Positions 11,701-23,259 of a stretch of 64,000 nt of DNA are shown here, piece by piece. A program made the position numbers and the translations under genes. The DNA is from Vandiemenella viatica. Its lineage: Eukaryota > Arthropoda > Insecta > Orthoptera > Morabidae. Within the stretch, counting starts at the first letter, position 1; every line of letters starts with the position of its first letter. The notes under the pieces were generated by a model. The model had not been told where the DNA came from and did not search any database. It worked only from the letters and a program-made list of their open reading frames with translations. The DNA lies in contig JARYHS010008074.1 in NCBI GenBank assembly GCA_031002005.1, forward strand, positions 174,430,494 through 174,494,493, read 5' to 3'.

Positions 11701-13020
11701 TCTGTTTTAATGTAGTCTATGGGGGCATGCGAGAGACCTCCACGTGTTCAGTTCTTACCGCTTCGAAAGCCAATCAGTGGTATAAGGCACACGATAATAT
11801 AGTAATAATAATATATACTTTTAAAAAATACTTTTACGATTTTTTCGTGAACTTAAGGAACATGTTTCTGAGCAGTCCGCCTTGATGGGTTATGGTGCTT
11901 TCTAAAAACTAATCTGCTAATGCCACTACAATTAAAATATCTCTTTACTAATTCACATTTTAGTACAAGCGGTATTATCTCCATATAGAATTACAGATAA
12001 AGCTGTGATTCTCAACCCACGAAGATGGGACATGACAGATGGTGCGTAGGCAGAATATTAATAATGTTCTAATTGCATTAAAGATATCATAACAAAAAAT
12101 AAATTAGTAAAAATTGTCCATTTCAAATGGATTTAGTACTCGTACTGTGCAAGATATAAAAGATTATAAGCCATAATCATAAAATCCAAAATTTCTAAAA
12201 GCTTCAATTGGTTAAAGTCTGGTGTTTCCAGGATATGAGGATATGGCTGCCCAGTTGGCATCAAAGAGAGATGGGTTCCTTTAAAAATTAAGATAATGAC
12301 CATTTTACGAGACCCTTGTTGCTAATGTAGGTGTTAAGCGGTACCGATACTTGCCCATAATAATTGGTAGGATTGATTAATAATATACACATAGGTAAAA
12401 AATAAGTTAGTGATCCGAGTAATTACTTTGCACATATTGTTGGTCCACGGGTTGAAGAAGGTTGAGAAACGCTGAGATAAAGTATTGAATTCATTCATAA
12501 TTTTCAGATTTAGCCAGAAATTCACGCTTAGCACTGCGCTGAAATCAGTTTAACATGTTCAGAGCAGTAACTATTCACGATTCCCTATCCTCTTTAATTT
12601 GCAGGGGCTTTACATCCTGCCAATGATCTAACCTAAAGGAGAGTGGTGAGAGTTGATGTCTATCTCTTAACCATTTAAGTTCGGTGCCAATGCGTGACGC
12701 GGCAAGTCTATTTCTGAAATGTGACTTCTTGAGGTGATAAATCGAGAATTATTACAGCATTCACTAAGGAAAAGTTCCTAAAAATCGACTGTTGGCGTGT
12801 GGCGGGAGTTGAACTGCTGCCGACCTAATTACGCGCGTGCAGCATACGAATCCTTGTTTCTTCAATAACACCCACAACAATTTCCTCTAATGAGGCAGCT
12901 CAAAACTCAAACCTCTATCTAGGATTTAGTATCCATGAAATATACATGCACGGCAATATCTTTACGAGTCAGATAAATGGAATATAAAGTGTACACAACA
13001 ACACATAAACGTTAAATACC
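8730..13020. other. Long unassigned stretch
   Basis: About 4.3 kb with only short open frames and no motif I recognise. A tRNA-like trace in the minus direction near 12790-12855 (box-B-like CAGTTCAACTCCC) may be an old SINE. No splice-flanked exon stood out. Confidence 0.45.
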
Positions 13021-13090
13021 TGGCTGACCTATCTTCGCTCGGTATCTTTCGTTTTCTGTTCAATATCCAAGATTTCGAGTAAAGTTTGAT
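13021..13090 (-). repeat. Helitron-like 3' end motif, minus orientation
   Basis: In reverse complement this reads CTCGAAATCTTGGATATTGAACAG.. type sequence ending in a short hairpin (CCGAGCGAAGATAGG-like). The same block in plus orientation is at 13650-13730 and 24960-25045. A terminal hairpin close to a CT-rich end fits non-autonomous Helitrons, but the diagnostic CTRR end is not clean. Confidence 0.45.
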
Positions 13091-13400
13091 TAAAGTAAGC
13101 GGACGTCCATAAATTACGTGAGGTACAATATTGGGGGGGGGGGGGGGGTGCCCAGCGAAATCTCGTCAAGGGGGAGGGGGGGGTGGGTTAACGGAAATCT
13201 TACGTGTGTTTTTTGTAAATTTTGTAGGACTGTAGAGCTAAAAAAAGGTCTGCAATTGACATATAACTGATTTATGACATGCTATATCTCGAAAACCAAG
13301 CGAGATATCAAGAACATTTATTCTTTATTTTCGATATGTTTCGTCGAGTTCTATAAGAATTCATCATCTGTTTGTGACGTCACGGTAATGATAGAACAAC
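13088..13400. repeat. G-rich repeat plus one satellite unit
   Basis: The left part (GGACGTCCATAAATTACGTGAGG, then a run of 17 or so G, then CCAGCGAAATCTCGTCAAGG) is the same repeat family as 30402-30828. The right part (about 13270-13390) is a single unit of the satellite-type repeat with ATATCTCGAAAACCAAGCGA. The two are adjacent or nested. Confidence 0.6.
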
Positions 13401-13649
13401 ATTAGTGCTAAATTCATTCACTCCGATAAAACTATGCTCATACCTGGCAGTAACCTCACATCTTCTGATCAGCCGTGCCTTTCAAAATGATAATAAAACA
13501 ATTCCCATTAGAAGTAACTTTCGTTATAAACAAGGTCAGACACTTCAAAAGACAAGATTCTATTTATCATAACCTGTTTTTTAGTATTTGCACTCGTACG
13601 CGACTTTTTCAAGAATTTGTAGATGTATTAATATTTAATTATGCACTTT

Positions 13650-13730
13650 ATTATCAAACTTTACTCGAAATCTTGTATACTGAACAGAAATCGAAAGATG
13701 CCGAGCGAAGATCGGTCAACCACGTTTAAA
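13650..13730 (+). repeat. Helitron-like 3' end motif, plus orientation
   Basis: Contains AAACTTTACTCGAAATCTTG and GATGCCGAGCGAAGATCGG. CCGA/TCGG forms a small terminal hairpin. It lies ~560 bases from the opposite-orientation copy at 13021-13090, so the two could be separate insertions or the ends of a composite. Confidence 0.5.
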
Positions 13731-13934
13731 TGTTTTATAATTAAGGTGGTAGTATTTACTGACAAACTAACAACCACTTTTTACAAAAATAAAACAATGA
13801 TTACTTTATAACGGGTACCGGTAATATTATTTTCAAAGAAGTTTCTGTAAAGTATCACCTCTGACAAAACCAATGATAAATTTTTAATTATGTTCCTTTT
13901 TAAATGTTTTACATTTAAACTTGCAGTGCTAATA

Positions 13935-14096
13935 TTTCCACGGGTCAGCCAGTATACAAGAACTGTTCGTTTAAATATACTTTGAAATCAAAGAGAAATT
14001 ATTTTAGGCTTTCTGGCACCTGAATTGTCTACGAGATGGCGCTAGTGCCGTTTTCGAGATACCTAGTGAAAAAATTGTTCGTATTTTGTAAACCCG

Positions 14097-14141
<45 letters not shown>

Positions 14142-14265
14142 TAGGGAAGACGACTATTTAGGTAATCTTAAAAGTCAAAACGTTATCTAAATATCAAATT
14201 TCATCCAAATCGTCATAGCCGTTTCCGAGATCGGAAATATATATATACAAGAATTGTTCGTTTAA
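13935..14265. repeat. Dispersed repeat with long T-tract
   Basis: Starts near CGGGTCAGCCAGTATACAAG and holds CTACGAGATGGCGCTAGTGCC, GTTTTCGAGATACC and a run of about 43 T at 14098-14140, ending with a second ACAAGAATTGTTCGTTTAAA. An inverted, diverged copy is at 23640-23865 and related sequence is at 24700-24900. It is probably a non-autonomous DNA element; the superfamily is not certain. Confidence 0.55.
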
Positions 14266-14479
14266 AGATATAAGATAACGGAAAATGCATTATACATTGT
14301 CTGCGGCACATTTCCTTAATAGAAAATCAAAACATTATCATCTGTTCTACATCAATTATAGTAAAAACTGGACCTGGATGCTGATGGCTGAATTGTTTGG
14401 TACAAGAGGGCCTTCAAGCGCGTCTACAAAAAGTTTTTCACCGACAAATACGCTTGTTTATCATGTTCGCGGTAAAAAC

Positions 14480-14694
14480 TATTTTTTTTTTTTGCTAATG
14501 GCTTTACGCCTCATCGACATCGAGGCCATGGGGGCAAGGAAAGGGAAGGAATTCGGTCATGGCCTTTTAAAGGAACCGTACTGGCATTCGCCTGTAGTGA
14601 TTTGGGAAAACCATGGAAATCCCAAATCAGGATGGACTGACGGGAATTCGAACACACGTCCTCCCGCAAGCTAGGCCATAGCGTTAGCGATACA
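14480..14694 (-). repeat. SINE, family A variant, minus strand
   Basis: T-tract at the left (the poly-A tail in reverse), then GGCTTTACGCCTCATCGAC, AGGAAAGGGAAGGAATTCGG, GTGATTTGGGAAAACCATGG, and the box-B complement GGGAATTCGAACAC. The tail-proximal module (CTTTACGCC) differs from the 8483 copy and marks a subfamily shared with 15133 and 20424. Confidence 0.8.
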
Positions 14695-15132
14695 AAGTAA
14701 GTTACGATTAGGTGATGGAAGAATGCAATGATACATCATGTAATGGTTACATGAAGACTCATTTCAGCAACTAAGTAGAATTTTCCATAAAGATGCAGCT
14801 GTAATTATTTCACGATACTTTTGCGTTTCAGGATTCTTTTATATTTTCTAAGGTTTTGTTATTGGTATTCCAAGAATACTGAATTCCATTTTTTTGATTA
14901 TTCATTATCATTTTTTCCTTCCTTAACTATTATAACCAAAACACTTGATGATGAAAAAGCAAAATAAGACTAAGAACAACAGGAAACAAAAAACCGCGAT
15001 ATACCAACACAGCCTATTTATCTGTAGGTGGTGTTTGATATGCTCGCTGATAATGAACTAAATACGATCTGCTGTTTATTGAAATATGGTAAAAATGAAT
15101 CGTAGGCTAAAATAAAAATCATTGCATTATCT
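14695..15132. other. Unassigned AT-rich sequence
   Basis: No gene or repeat recognised. Confidence 0.5.
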
Positions 15133-15170
15133 TTTTTCCGTATGGCTTTACGCCTCGTGGATGTTAGGGC

Positions 15171-16176
15171 TAGTGTTGCAAAAAACTTTAAAAAAAATGA
15201 AAAAAACGGAAAAAACACGTTTTTTTCTGGGACATGTTTTTTTCATAACTACTAAATTTAAAATTTTTAAGGCATTTATCGTTTAATATGACTGTTTTAG
15301 AGTTTATACTAAGTGCTTATCTTAATTTTTTTTATCTTAAATATTTTACTGGTTCAGCAGAAAAAGAAGTTACAAAAATATTGTCAACATTGACTGAAGT
15401 TTTCTTTTACGAACGGTGACTTCCCGAAAAGGCTAGGTTGCGTGAGAAGGAATCCCCGTTGTTTGGATTGATACTCGCTATTTGAACTAGTGCTCCCAGC
15501 CCTACAAATTTATCTGTAGACCTACGGATCTTTCCAAAAAATTAAATTATCTACGGTTTTTTGCCTCTTTTTATTACTTATTGTGCTTTCCTTATATTCG
15601 TATACTTTTTAAACTCGCAGCGTATAGTGATACTGAGTCATTAAATTGTCAGTAATTATGAGTCATTTCCTTGCAACCGTTTGCGTAAACCAACGATTGA
15701 AAATGTATGATAATAGATTTAAATTCTAATACAGAACTATCGGCGCAGTCTTTATGCACAGTGTGTACTTTGCTCACAATTTAAAATTGCAATCTCAAAA
15801 TCTTTTGCGTTCAATACAAACAGTAAAAGAAAATGTAATTATTTCTGAAGTTATGAATCTAGAGGAGACAGAAGAAGAAACAGAAAATTCCGACACCGAC
15901 CGAACTAGTGTTGGTAGTGCTGATACTAGTGAATGCGGCACTGACATAGAGGATGAATAAAATTATGTTACCTATACAGATACGTTTATGAATCATTATT
16001 TAAGACATTATATGATTTAGTAAGATTTAAAATACACATGTAAAATGTAAGTTCCGTAAATAAAACTATAATTTATCAAATATATTGTTTTCTGAAAAAA
16101 AAAAAAAAAAAACAATTAGAAAAAAACCAAGGGTGCTAGGTTTTTATTCATGTTTTTTTTTCAATTTGCAACACTA
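15171..16176. mobile_element. Non-autonomous hAT transposon, copy 1
   Basis: Terminal inverted repeats TAGTGTTGCAAA at the left and TTTGCAACACTA at the right. The 8-base flanks GTTAGGGC and GTCAGGAC agree at 6 of 8 positions, which is consistent with the 8-bp target duplication of the hAT superfamily. The second copy (48848-49843) has a perfect one. About 1.0 kb with no transposase catalytic region. A small acidic reading frame near the right end is shared with copy 2. It was probably mobilised in trans by an autonomous relative. Confidence 0.85.
15754..15960 (+). CDS. Acidic C-terminal-type reading frame inside the hAT
   Basis: 68 codons, open to a TAA at 15958. The shared part begins at HNLKLQSQNLLRSIQ and ends in a very acidic tail (EETEEETENSDTD..CGTDIEDE). 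The homologous frame in the second hAT copy carries a one-base deletion in the codons for ETEN, which shifts the tail out of frame. The simplest reading is that this is the last exon or C-terminus of the family's lost transposase, kept in an internally deleted derivative. No domain is recognised. Whether it is translated is unknown. Confidence 0.4.
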   Translation: MHSVYFAHNLKLQSQNLLRSIQTVKENVIISEVMNLEETEEETENSDTDRTSVGSADTSECGTDIEDE

Positions 16177-16345
16177 GTCAGGACTAATTAAAGGCAGGCA
16201 AGGAATAAGAACAATAGAAGGAATTCGGCAAGGGGTTGTTGAAGGAATCATCTCAACATTTTGAGAAACCGTGGAAAACCGAAGTTGAAGAGCAAATCAG
16301 GGACATGAACCCACGTTCCCCCCAATGACAGGCCTGAGCGTGTGA

Positions 16346-18175
16346 AGTCAGATGATCACTTTATGACCATCGTTACGTTAGCACCCAGTAGCTTCTATTT
16401 AGACCATTGGCAGTATATTTAAAGACAGTTATCAAAATTTTGTCCCAAAAACATTATACCTAATGTATTGTCAACATATGGACAAAGCATCAACAAAAAT
16501 TTTGAAAAAATAAATACCGAAATCAATTTTCTGTGTTGTTTTGACTGCCAACAGTCAGGATTGCATAAAATTTTCCTTAAGTACAATTAAGGAATCACGC
16601 GACTTCCTAGATCCGCCCGCATCACAATCATTCTGAATTCAACCTTATTTCAGCAGAACCCAAAACGCCAAGTTCTGCTTGAATCACGAAATACAGTTTA
16701 CTTAAACGGTTGAGTCACAAGAAAAAAGTGACAGTTACTTCAACCATTCATTCTAAAAGCGGAAATGTTGTGAAAGAAAGCAATACTTTCCTTCTATTCT
16801 ACGACGGCTCTAGGCCCGAAGACGAGCGCAGATGATGGAATAAGAGGCGGGGACAACGATTTCTAGAAAACAATGACCTGCCTCACTTATTAGATAATCA
16901 TATACTGTACTACTTCCTTTACAGAACATCCATACCGGAGCAGCTTTAAGAACATATTTACGTATGCGGGACAGACGGGAAGATTTGTAAGTCTGAGCAG
17001 GCCTAATGCCTTGTCGCAAATCATCGTCTCCTCTTTGTTTTCCTTCAAAAGACAACTGAGTGTAGCCTCTTTCATGTACAAGTTCGATAATTCAGGTAAC
17101 CCCGAAAAAAAACCTCAGCTTAATCTTTTAGTTTCACATAAATGAATAAATGCTGTGTAAAAAAGTTTTCTTTTCATGTTATTTACAACTGGAGTATGAC
17201 TCTTCGAAGCCCGCAGGTCATTTGCGGGAATGGTGTCAATGCATTGGGATCCCGCGGAATCCAGCACAGGTTTTTAAAGTATAATCAAATTAAATAACAA
17301 ACGTCTAATTAATGAATAAACAAATCAAATTTAATCTTAAATAATACAAATCAACAATTAAAAATATTTCAGCTAACAAATTTACATTTAAAAATGTCTA
17401 GCTACTCTTAAGAATTTTCTTTGTAATTTTAACTGTAGCTTAAATATAACTATTACACATCAAAACAACTTTGTGCTCTTACTTTTTTTGCTTTAAATCT
17501 AATTTTAGGGATTAAGTAAATAGTGAAATATTACTAGTATTCAGTTTTTGGTCTCACTACATGCCTTAGATTAAATCACATATCTGCAAAATAATCTATC
17601 TATTTAGCAGTCAAACAATCGAGTTAGTTGGTATTGGCGTGTAAAATACTTAAATAATTGAGTCTTTAAAAAAAGGCACTTTGTAAATCAGTCAGTCACT
17701 TCTGCTTTTGGAAGAAAGATCTTAAGAAACAAATAGTATTAATTGTTTCGTGTCCCAATTCACACTTATAGAACTGTATATACAGTATTTTACCAAGCGG
17801 CCGAGAAGGGTCCTACCGCTGCACGCGGCGTGCACAGCTTAACAAAAATAACTGAACATGCAATTGTTTTAAAACTCCCGTACATGCAGACATTATATTA
17901 TATTAATACAAGTAATTACGTATATTACATGGATGCAAAGAGATTTCATTCATGTCATTATGCCGAATAATTTTAAGAAATTAACATCTTAATTGATTTT
18001 TAAAAAAATGAATTTATGTATAATAATGTTAGATTTGTAAGAGAATTATTACTCGGTCCAATTTAACTTCAGTAAATAGTTAGAAAATCATACTAAATTT
18101 GAAACATTATTCAAATTATAGTAATGCATACAGTAAAAATAAACACACTCACGAATCACGATAGAAACACCCAAT
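16346..18175. other. Unassigned; one weak exon-like spot
   Basis: No gene is firmly supported. At 16925-16986 a 62-base segment has a good acceptor (TTCCTTTACAG) and donor (GTAAGT) on the plus strand and is open in two frames, but the minus strand is also open over it (63 and 81 codons) and nothing else supports it. The rest is AT-rich. Confidence 0.4.
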
Positions 18176-18784
18176 TGTTACAGAGAGTCAAATATCAACT
18201 GGAAGGGTGAGGAAAAGCGGGGCAATGCTACTGGTGGAGAGCAAGCCGGGTGGATACGTTGTAAAGGGCGCTTTTGAATGATAGGGAATTAGTAATAAAA
18301 GAATTAAGTAAGTCATTGGCGCAGGGCGAGCTTACAGTCGAACGTTACTCAAGCGTAGCGCTCGCCAGAACGTTCGAGAGAATGTCATATTCAGCACCAG
18401 GTTACCGACCGCTGAAGTAGGGCAGCTTCGGCCGCCGTACAGCGGCTGGCAAGTGACCGCTGGTGACCTCCTGCACAGTCGACAGATTCGCTCCTATATT
18501 AAGGCCGGCAAATCAGGCCTCGCCCTTAGCTGTTGGAACCACGCCGAATCTGCGCCAGACGCCGGAAGCCCGGGTCGCGACTTCGACACTCTGCCGCCCG
18601 CTAGCCAGCCCGCCCTCAGCATCCAGCCAAGATCTCCAATGCCATTACTGTAAGTTACTGTTCAGTTATTCCGTGGACTCTTGCCAGAGGCGTCTACTGC
18701 ATGTATCTACTCACTGGAATAAATCAAGGTGCCAGCCCAACGCGCCTTATCATTTAACTTAGAACCAGCCCTTCTCTTGGTACT
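18176..18784 (+). mobile_element. LTR-like sequence of a retrotransposon
   Basis: About 600 bases, CpG-rich in the middle, with promoter-like and poly(A)-like signals in LTR order: TATA at 18494-18500 (CCTATATTAAGG) and AATAAA at 18718-18723. It begins with TG (TGTTACAG). Directly downstream, at 18785, TGGTGTCAGAAC looks like a tRNA primer-binding site, which would make this a 5' LTR followed by a leader (18785 to ~18960). No gag or pol frame and no partner LTR are visible, so the element is truncated. A host promoter with first exon is the main alternative. Confidence 0.5.
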
Positions 18785-18960
18785 TGGTGTCAGAACAATC
18801 TGTCAGCTATCTAAGCTAACTAGAATAACAGCAGCCGAGAGAACGAGCAGAGATCCTGGACAACGAGAATTCCTGGCAAGTAAGTAACTTAAGAATAATA
18901 CCTCCGGCCTCCACTCTGACTATCCTGACGGACGAATCAGTCAGGCTTAGCCTCACGGCT
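18785..18960 (+). other. Possible retrotransposon leader
   Basis: Follows the LTR-like block and starts with the putative primer-binding site. It contains a donor-like GTAAGTAA near 18880. No coding frame is recognised. Confidence 0.35.
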
Positions 18961-20423
18961 GATTACCCACATTGCCCAAAGTGGGACGTCACAACGTGGC
19001 GCATACTGAATCTAGTCTTCGTACTATTACACGAACTGTGGAATCGCGTAAAGTGGTCAAATCGTGCGGGATCCCCCTTTCGTAATATTGTCTGCTCCAC
19101 ATTAAGATAGTGACATGCCTCTTCACTGAACTCCAGAGATGTTTCTTCCAGTCACTTAATAAACCTGACGACAACGAACCTACATTCAGATAAGAAAAAA
19201 ACTAAAACACATATCATAGGACTCAAAATAACGTCCGTTTCCAATTCATTAAAGTGAAAGTCTGTTTGCGATGCACTGAATCTAAGTAATTTAGTCACAA
19301 AACTTTAGAGGAAAAGCAAAACAAACAAAAAAGGATTAAAAAGGTGAGTTATAATAAGAATTCGGTATTAGCCTGTTTTATGCCTGCTTCAGGGCTTTCT
19401 GTAATTATCATTCATCGCAATGGAGCTTGTGCCCCTGCAGCAATTTCTCCACACGTCAACATTAGCGCTATCCACATTTTAGGGCTTTGCAGCTAAAATG
19501 GTAGAAACGAAATCCTAATGATTTTGGCATGTCAACCTGACACCATCCGGCACAGACTCGTAATTCCGCGGTCTTTCCATTGTCTGTAACGACGTTTTAC
19601 GGAAAAATGTATTTTATTCCTGGAAAAACAGATCGATACACCAACAGCGAAAAATAAAGATGTTACTGCCTACAGAAAGACCAAACTTTTTTTGCGTATC
19701 CCATCACGTATCCTAACGTGGAATATGTATTCAAAAATATAATCAATATTTTTTTTATTGTGTTGTGTTATTCGTGGGGTGAGAACTCACGAAGCCTTTA
19801 AAACGATGTGCATCCTTCCATTTTTTTACCATCCACAGGACTGAAAAATCTTAAGAAATTCAATGACTTTCAACGAAAATTGTTTTGGGTAAGACACGAT
19901 GTCATGATTTGTTTGAGTTTTTACGGGAATTCCACTAGCAACAAACTTAATTTTTTAGCCCATAAAATAAACATCGAGTCTAAGCAACCAGATTTTTTTT
20001 TTAAAAAAATAAGTTGTCTGGTAGATAAAAGGTTACAGTATCAGTCATAAAAATTCCGGGACCTCGCTTTGAATCCCGTTCCCAGCAGAAATTTGTTTAC
20101 GGGCACTGGAAGTGACCTTCACCACCGGCAAAGCTTTGTTTTGTTCGTGTGAAGCAGGGCAGGACGCTCTACGTTTCAGATTCCACATTTGATTACTACA
20201 GCTATGGAATGCTCCCCAACATTAAACTCTGGTACTAAGTCTTGAGGCCACACGAATTTACTTCATTTACGTAACGTATAGCAAGAGAACACACATTAAA
20301 CGTTAGTAGCTATTATAACCAAACAGAACCAAAATCAATACGTATCCTAGGTCTCATGTGCAAAATGTTTTCCGGACTATTAAATTTGTGTTACGGATCT
20401 CAGTCAACATCCGGACAATCGGT
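18961..20423. other. Unassigned AT-rich sequence
   Basis: No gene or repeat recognised. The open frames are short and lack motifs. Confidence 0.5.
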
Positions 20424-20668
20424 GTTTTTTCTTTCTTTCTTTTTTCTTGTGGCTTTACGCCTTGTCGACGAGGAGAGAAGGGACTGGGAGTAAAGAAAGG
20501 GAAGCAATTCGGCCTGGCCATTTGAAGGGACCTCCCCGATATTCTCCAGGAGTTATCTGCGGAAACCATGGAAAACAGAAATCTGGATGTTCGGACAAGA
20601 ATCCGAACCCGCGTCCTCCGGAATGCCAGGACGGAGCGTTACCACTCGCCTATCACGCTCGCTTTTGC
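20424..20668 (-). repeat. SINE, family A variant, minus strand
   Basis: T-rich left end, GTGGCTTTACGCCTTGTCGA, AAGGGAAGCAATTCGGCC, GGAAACCATGGAAAACAG, and the box-B complement GAATCCGAACCC. It is the same subfamily as 14480-14694. Confidence 0.8.
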
Positions 20669-20879
20669 TTGACATTCGTATAGTTCGCGAGATATGAAGG
20701 GTCTGACGTCGCGCTGTATAGGCTCCCGGATGTCCAGAAAAGACTACAGCAGAATTTTTTGAGAACTTATTTATTACATTTACCCTCATGTCTGGATATT
20801 TTAACTTTGACTTACTTCGCGAGGGTCTTTTATAACAAAAATCAATAAACAGTATTTCTTAAGTATAATCCATTTATAC

Positions 20880-21120
20880 TAATAAAATGCAAATCTTGGT
20901 CACGATGTAACCATGTCGATCACGTGTGACGTCACGCTTCCCTTCTTCGCTGCCCAACTAACCAGAGACTATCGACTACTGGTTATGAGCGTTATTTAAT
21001 AACACTTCTATTTATTTAAGCGTCAGCAAAGAAACGAATTGCCAAAACACTGAAAGAAAATTATGATTTGCGTTTAAACTAACATATTAATATTATTAGT
21101 GGCTTTTCATTTATTTACAT
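20880..21120. repeat. Dispersed repeat with GTTATTTAATAA motif
   Basis: GGTTATGAGCGTTATTTAATA here is the inverse of TTAAATAACGCTCATAACC at about 45330, and a further partial match lies near 45500. A common AT-rich repeat is inferred; its class is unknown. A palindromic cluster GATCACGTGTGACGTCACG lies at about 20921. Confidence 0.5.
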
Positions 21121-21204
21121 TTGTTCGAAGCAGTCGTTTTCGATAAATTGTTAACCTATAAATATGTAAGACAAATACTTTATAATTTTTGGGTAACAAT
21201 GTCA

Positions 21205-21815
21205 GCGGAATTTTCGATTAGATTGAAATTTAACTTGGATTAGAATGACAACTGCCATTTGACGTTACAGCAGAGGGCATAAGTAATTTAAGGTTTTTAA
21301 GAAATAATTTGATTTTGTGAATGCCACATTACATCGTTTGAAAGAAAGTAGTTCCTCACTGATAGCGATCAATGCGGCCTGGAAAAGGACTCAAAGCACC
21401 ATTCTGCGGATTAACGTAAGTTGTCAAGATTTATTTCTAATTTCCTTTCCTTTCACTGACGCCATATAACAGCCATGTGTTAGCCGTTCAAACGTTGTAA
21501 TACGGATTTTTGAATCACGAAATAAAAAGATGTAAGAAGTCTGAAGATTTTAGGTCAAGTTTAAGTCGCGATGTATTAACGTATTAATTCGCGTGTGGTA
21601 GAAGCATTGATTTTCTATCGACAATGTTAGAGGAGTTTATGGTTAGGTCGAAATGCAACCTCGACCAGGACGAAAATAGAATCTTTTTGCTACAGACAAA
21701 AGGAACTGCATTGAGCGTACTTTTATAACAATTCAGGATGACAACTGAAACTTTTTGCTACAGCGAAAGGCACGAGAAATTGCATTGAACGTTATTTTAT
21801 AACAGCTAATAATTG
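21205..21815. repeat. Diverged repeat units
   Basis: Related phrases recur: GATTGAAATTTAACTTGGAT with GAATGACAACTG near 21215, then GGTCGAAATGCAACCTCGAC near 21647 and GGATGACAACTGAAAC near 21735. A single unit near 54385 reads GGTTGAAATGTAACCTGAAC. This suggests an old tandem or clustered repeat. Confidence 0.45.
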
Positions 21816-23255
21816 CGAATAAATGAATTGATAGAACACTCCATTCAACCTGTGATTTTTGACGGGCTTTGAAGCTATTATTAATAATAAAATCGACTAC
21901 CTTGTTTTTTACTTCCCTTCCACCTGTAGAGAAGAATGTATTGGTAGTAATTGACTGTGGTAACAAGATAGTGAAGTTTTGGAATCCTAATACAGTCACA
22001 GCTACAGAACCTAAAAGTACAGCGCTGTAGCGCGAACTGTACAGCATTAAGTTGGCTTTGACCACACTACGGCGTCCTGGATATAGCATTCGATTTTCGG
22101 TGAAACGCCAACATATCTGACAGGTTAGTCGATACCTTTTTCGGGTTGTAGATCAGCTGAGCCAATACACGTCCGGCACAAGAGCCGAGTCTGGTTTGTA
22201 TACTGCATAGTGATATTTTTAACTTTAAATCTATTTTGTACATGGCAACGAAAGGAATGGATTATCATTCCAGTAGTCACATACCCTTCGGCCAATGCCG
22301 TACAACATAACAATTATTTTTGGTTTCATTTTTGAGTCTAACATTACTTTGAGGTTCTTTTACGTTAGTTAAGTTTCTTGTACTGTCACATTGTGTATAA
22401 ATCTGGTACGAACAATTAAAATAATGAGGCACCACGTGGTTAATGTTAGCCGCTTAAGTTAACGATGGTAAAAAAAAAAAAAATCGCAACTTATGACTCT
22501 GTCGCAAAGGCTCAGAATCAAATTCTTCACGAGGCGTGTGGAGGCAGGGCATTCAAACCTATTTATGGTGATGGTACTTCGGTGATAAACTTTTAAACTG
22601 CCGATTCGCTAAGTGCATTTCAACAAAAGCACGTCCTTGAGTACCGGAACAACTGCCTTTCTCACATACATAAATGATACAAACACCACACATACAATAA
22701 GTCCATCACAGTCAGCTACAAGTAATAAACAGCACTAAGAAACTCAGTCAACTAACTATTGAGAATTACGGCAATAGTGCCACTACTGAGGGAGAATGCA
22801 ATGTTTCCATCTGACCAATGCCTTATATTCTTCTAGTCAAATAAGAAAACAAATCAATAAGAATAACATATTCACGTGTGAATATGTAACAAGAGTAACG
22901 TAGTCATGCATGAATACGGAATTCAGTGGCTAGCAAACTAAGTAGACATAGACAACAAAAACTGTAAAAACCTCCGAGGGATGCAAAAGTGTTTCGGAGA
23001 GAATATAACAGTTTCAACCAACCAAATATCAACATCTCCCTCAACAGATGCGCCCTATTTGCAAGGATGGGGATGTGTTGCAGTAGAAAGATGTTCGAAA
23101 ACTACGTACTAAAGCACGAAATGATTTTTTTTTGTGCGACTAGTAGAAAAACAGAAAGGTTCGAATATTTGAGGCATATAGAGCTTTGTAACTTCAATAC
23201 CGCCACCGAAATGTGGTATACTCAACTTCCGCTTGCGCTCTAGCACTGTGTTTAC
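21816..23255. other. Unassigned AT-rich sequence
   Basis: No gene recognised. The 118-codon minus-strand frame at 21733-22089 has no domain, and its N-terminal hydrophobic residues look fortuitous. Confidence 0.45.
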
Positions 23256-23259
23256 ATGC

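Larger units (their letters stand above)
15133..16345 (-). repeat. SINE, family A variant, split by a hAT element
   Basis: The SINE's tail-side part is 15133-15170 (TATGGCTTTACGCCTCGTGG), and its body and head resume at 16177 (AAGGAATTCGGCAAGG, GAAACCGTGGAAAACC, and a degenerate box B near 16305). The interruption is exactly the hAT element 15171-16176. The hAT inserted after the SINE, so this is a relative-age marker. Confidence 0.75.

Noticed and set aside
21733..22089. 118-codon minus-strand open frame
   Set aside because: No motif, overlaps a diverged repeat, and has no splice context.
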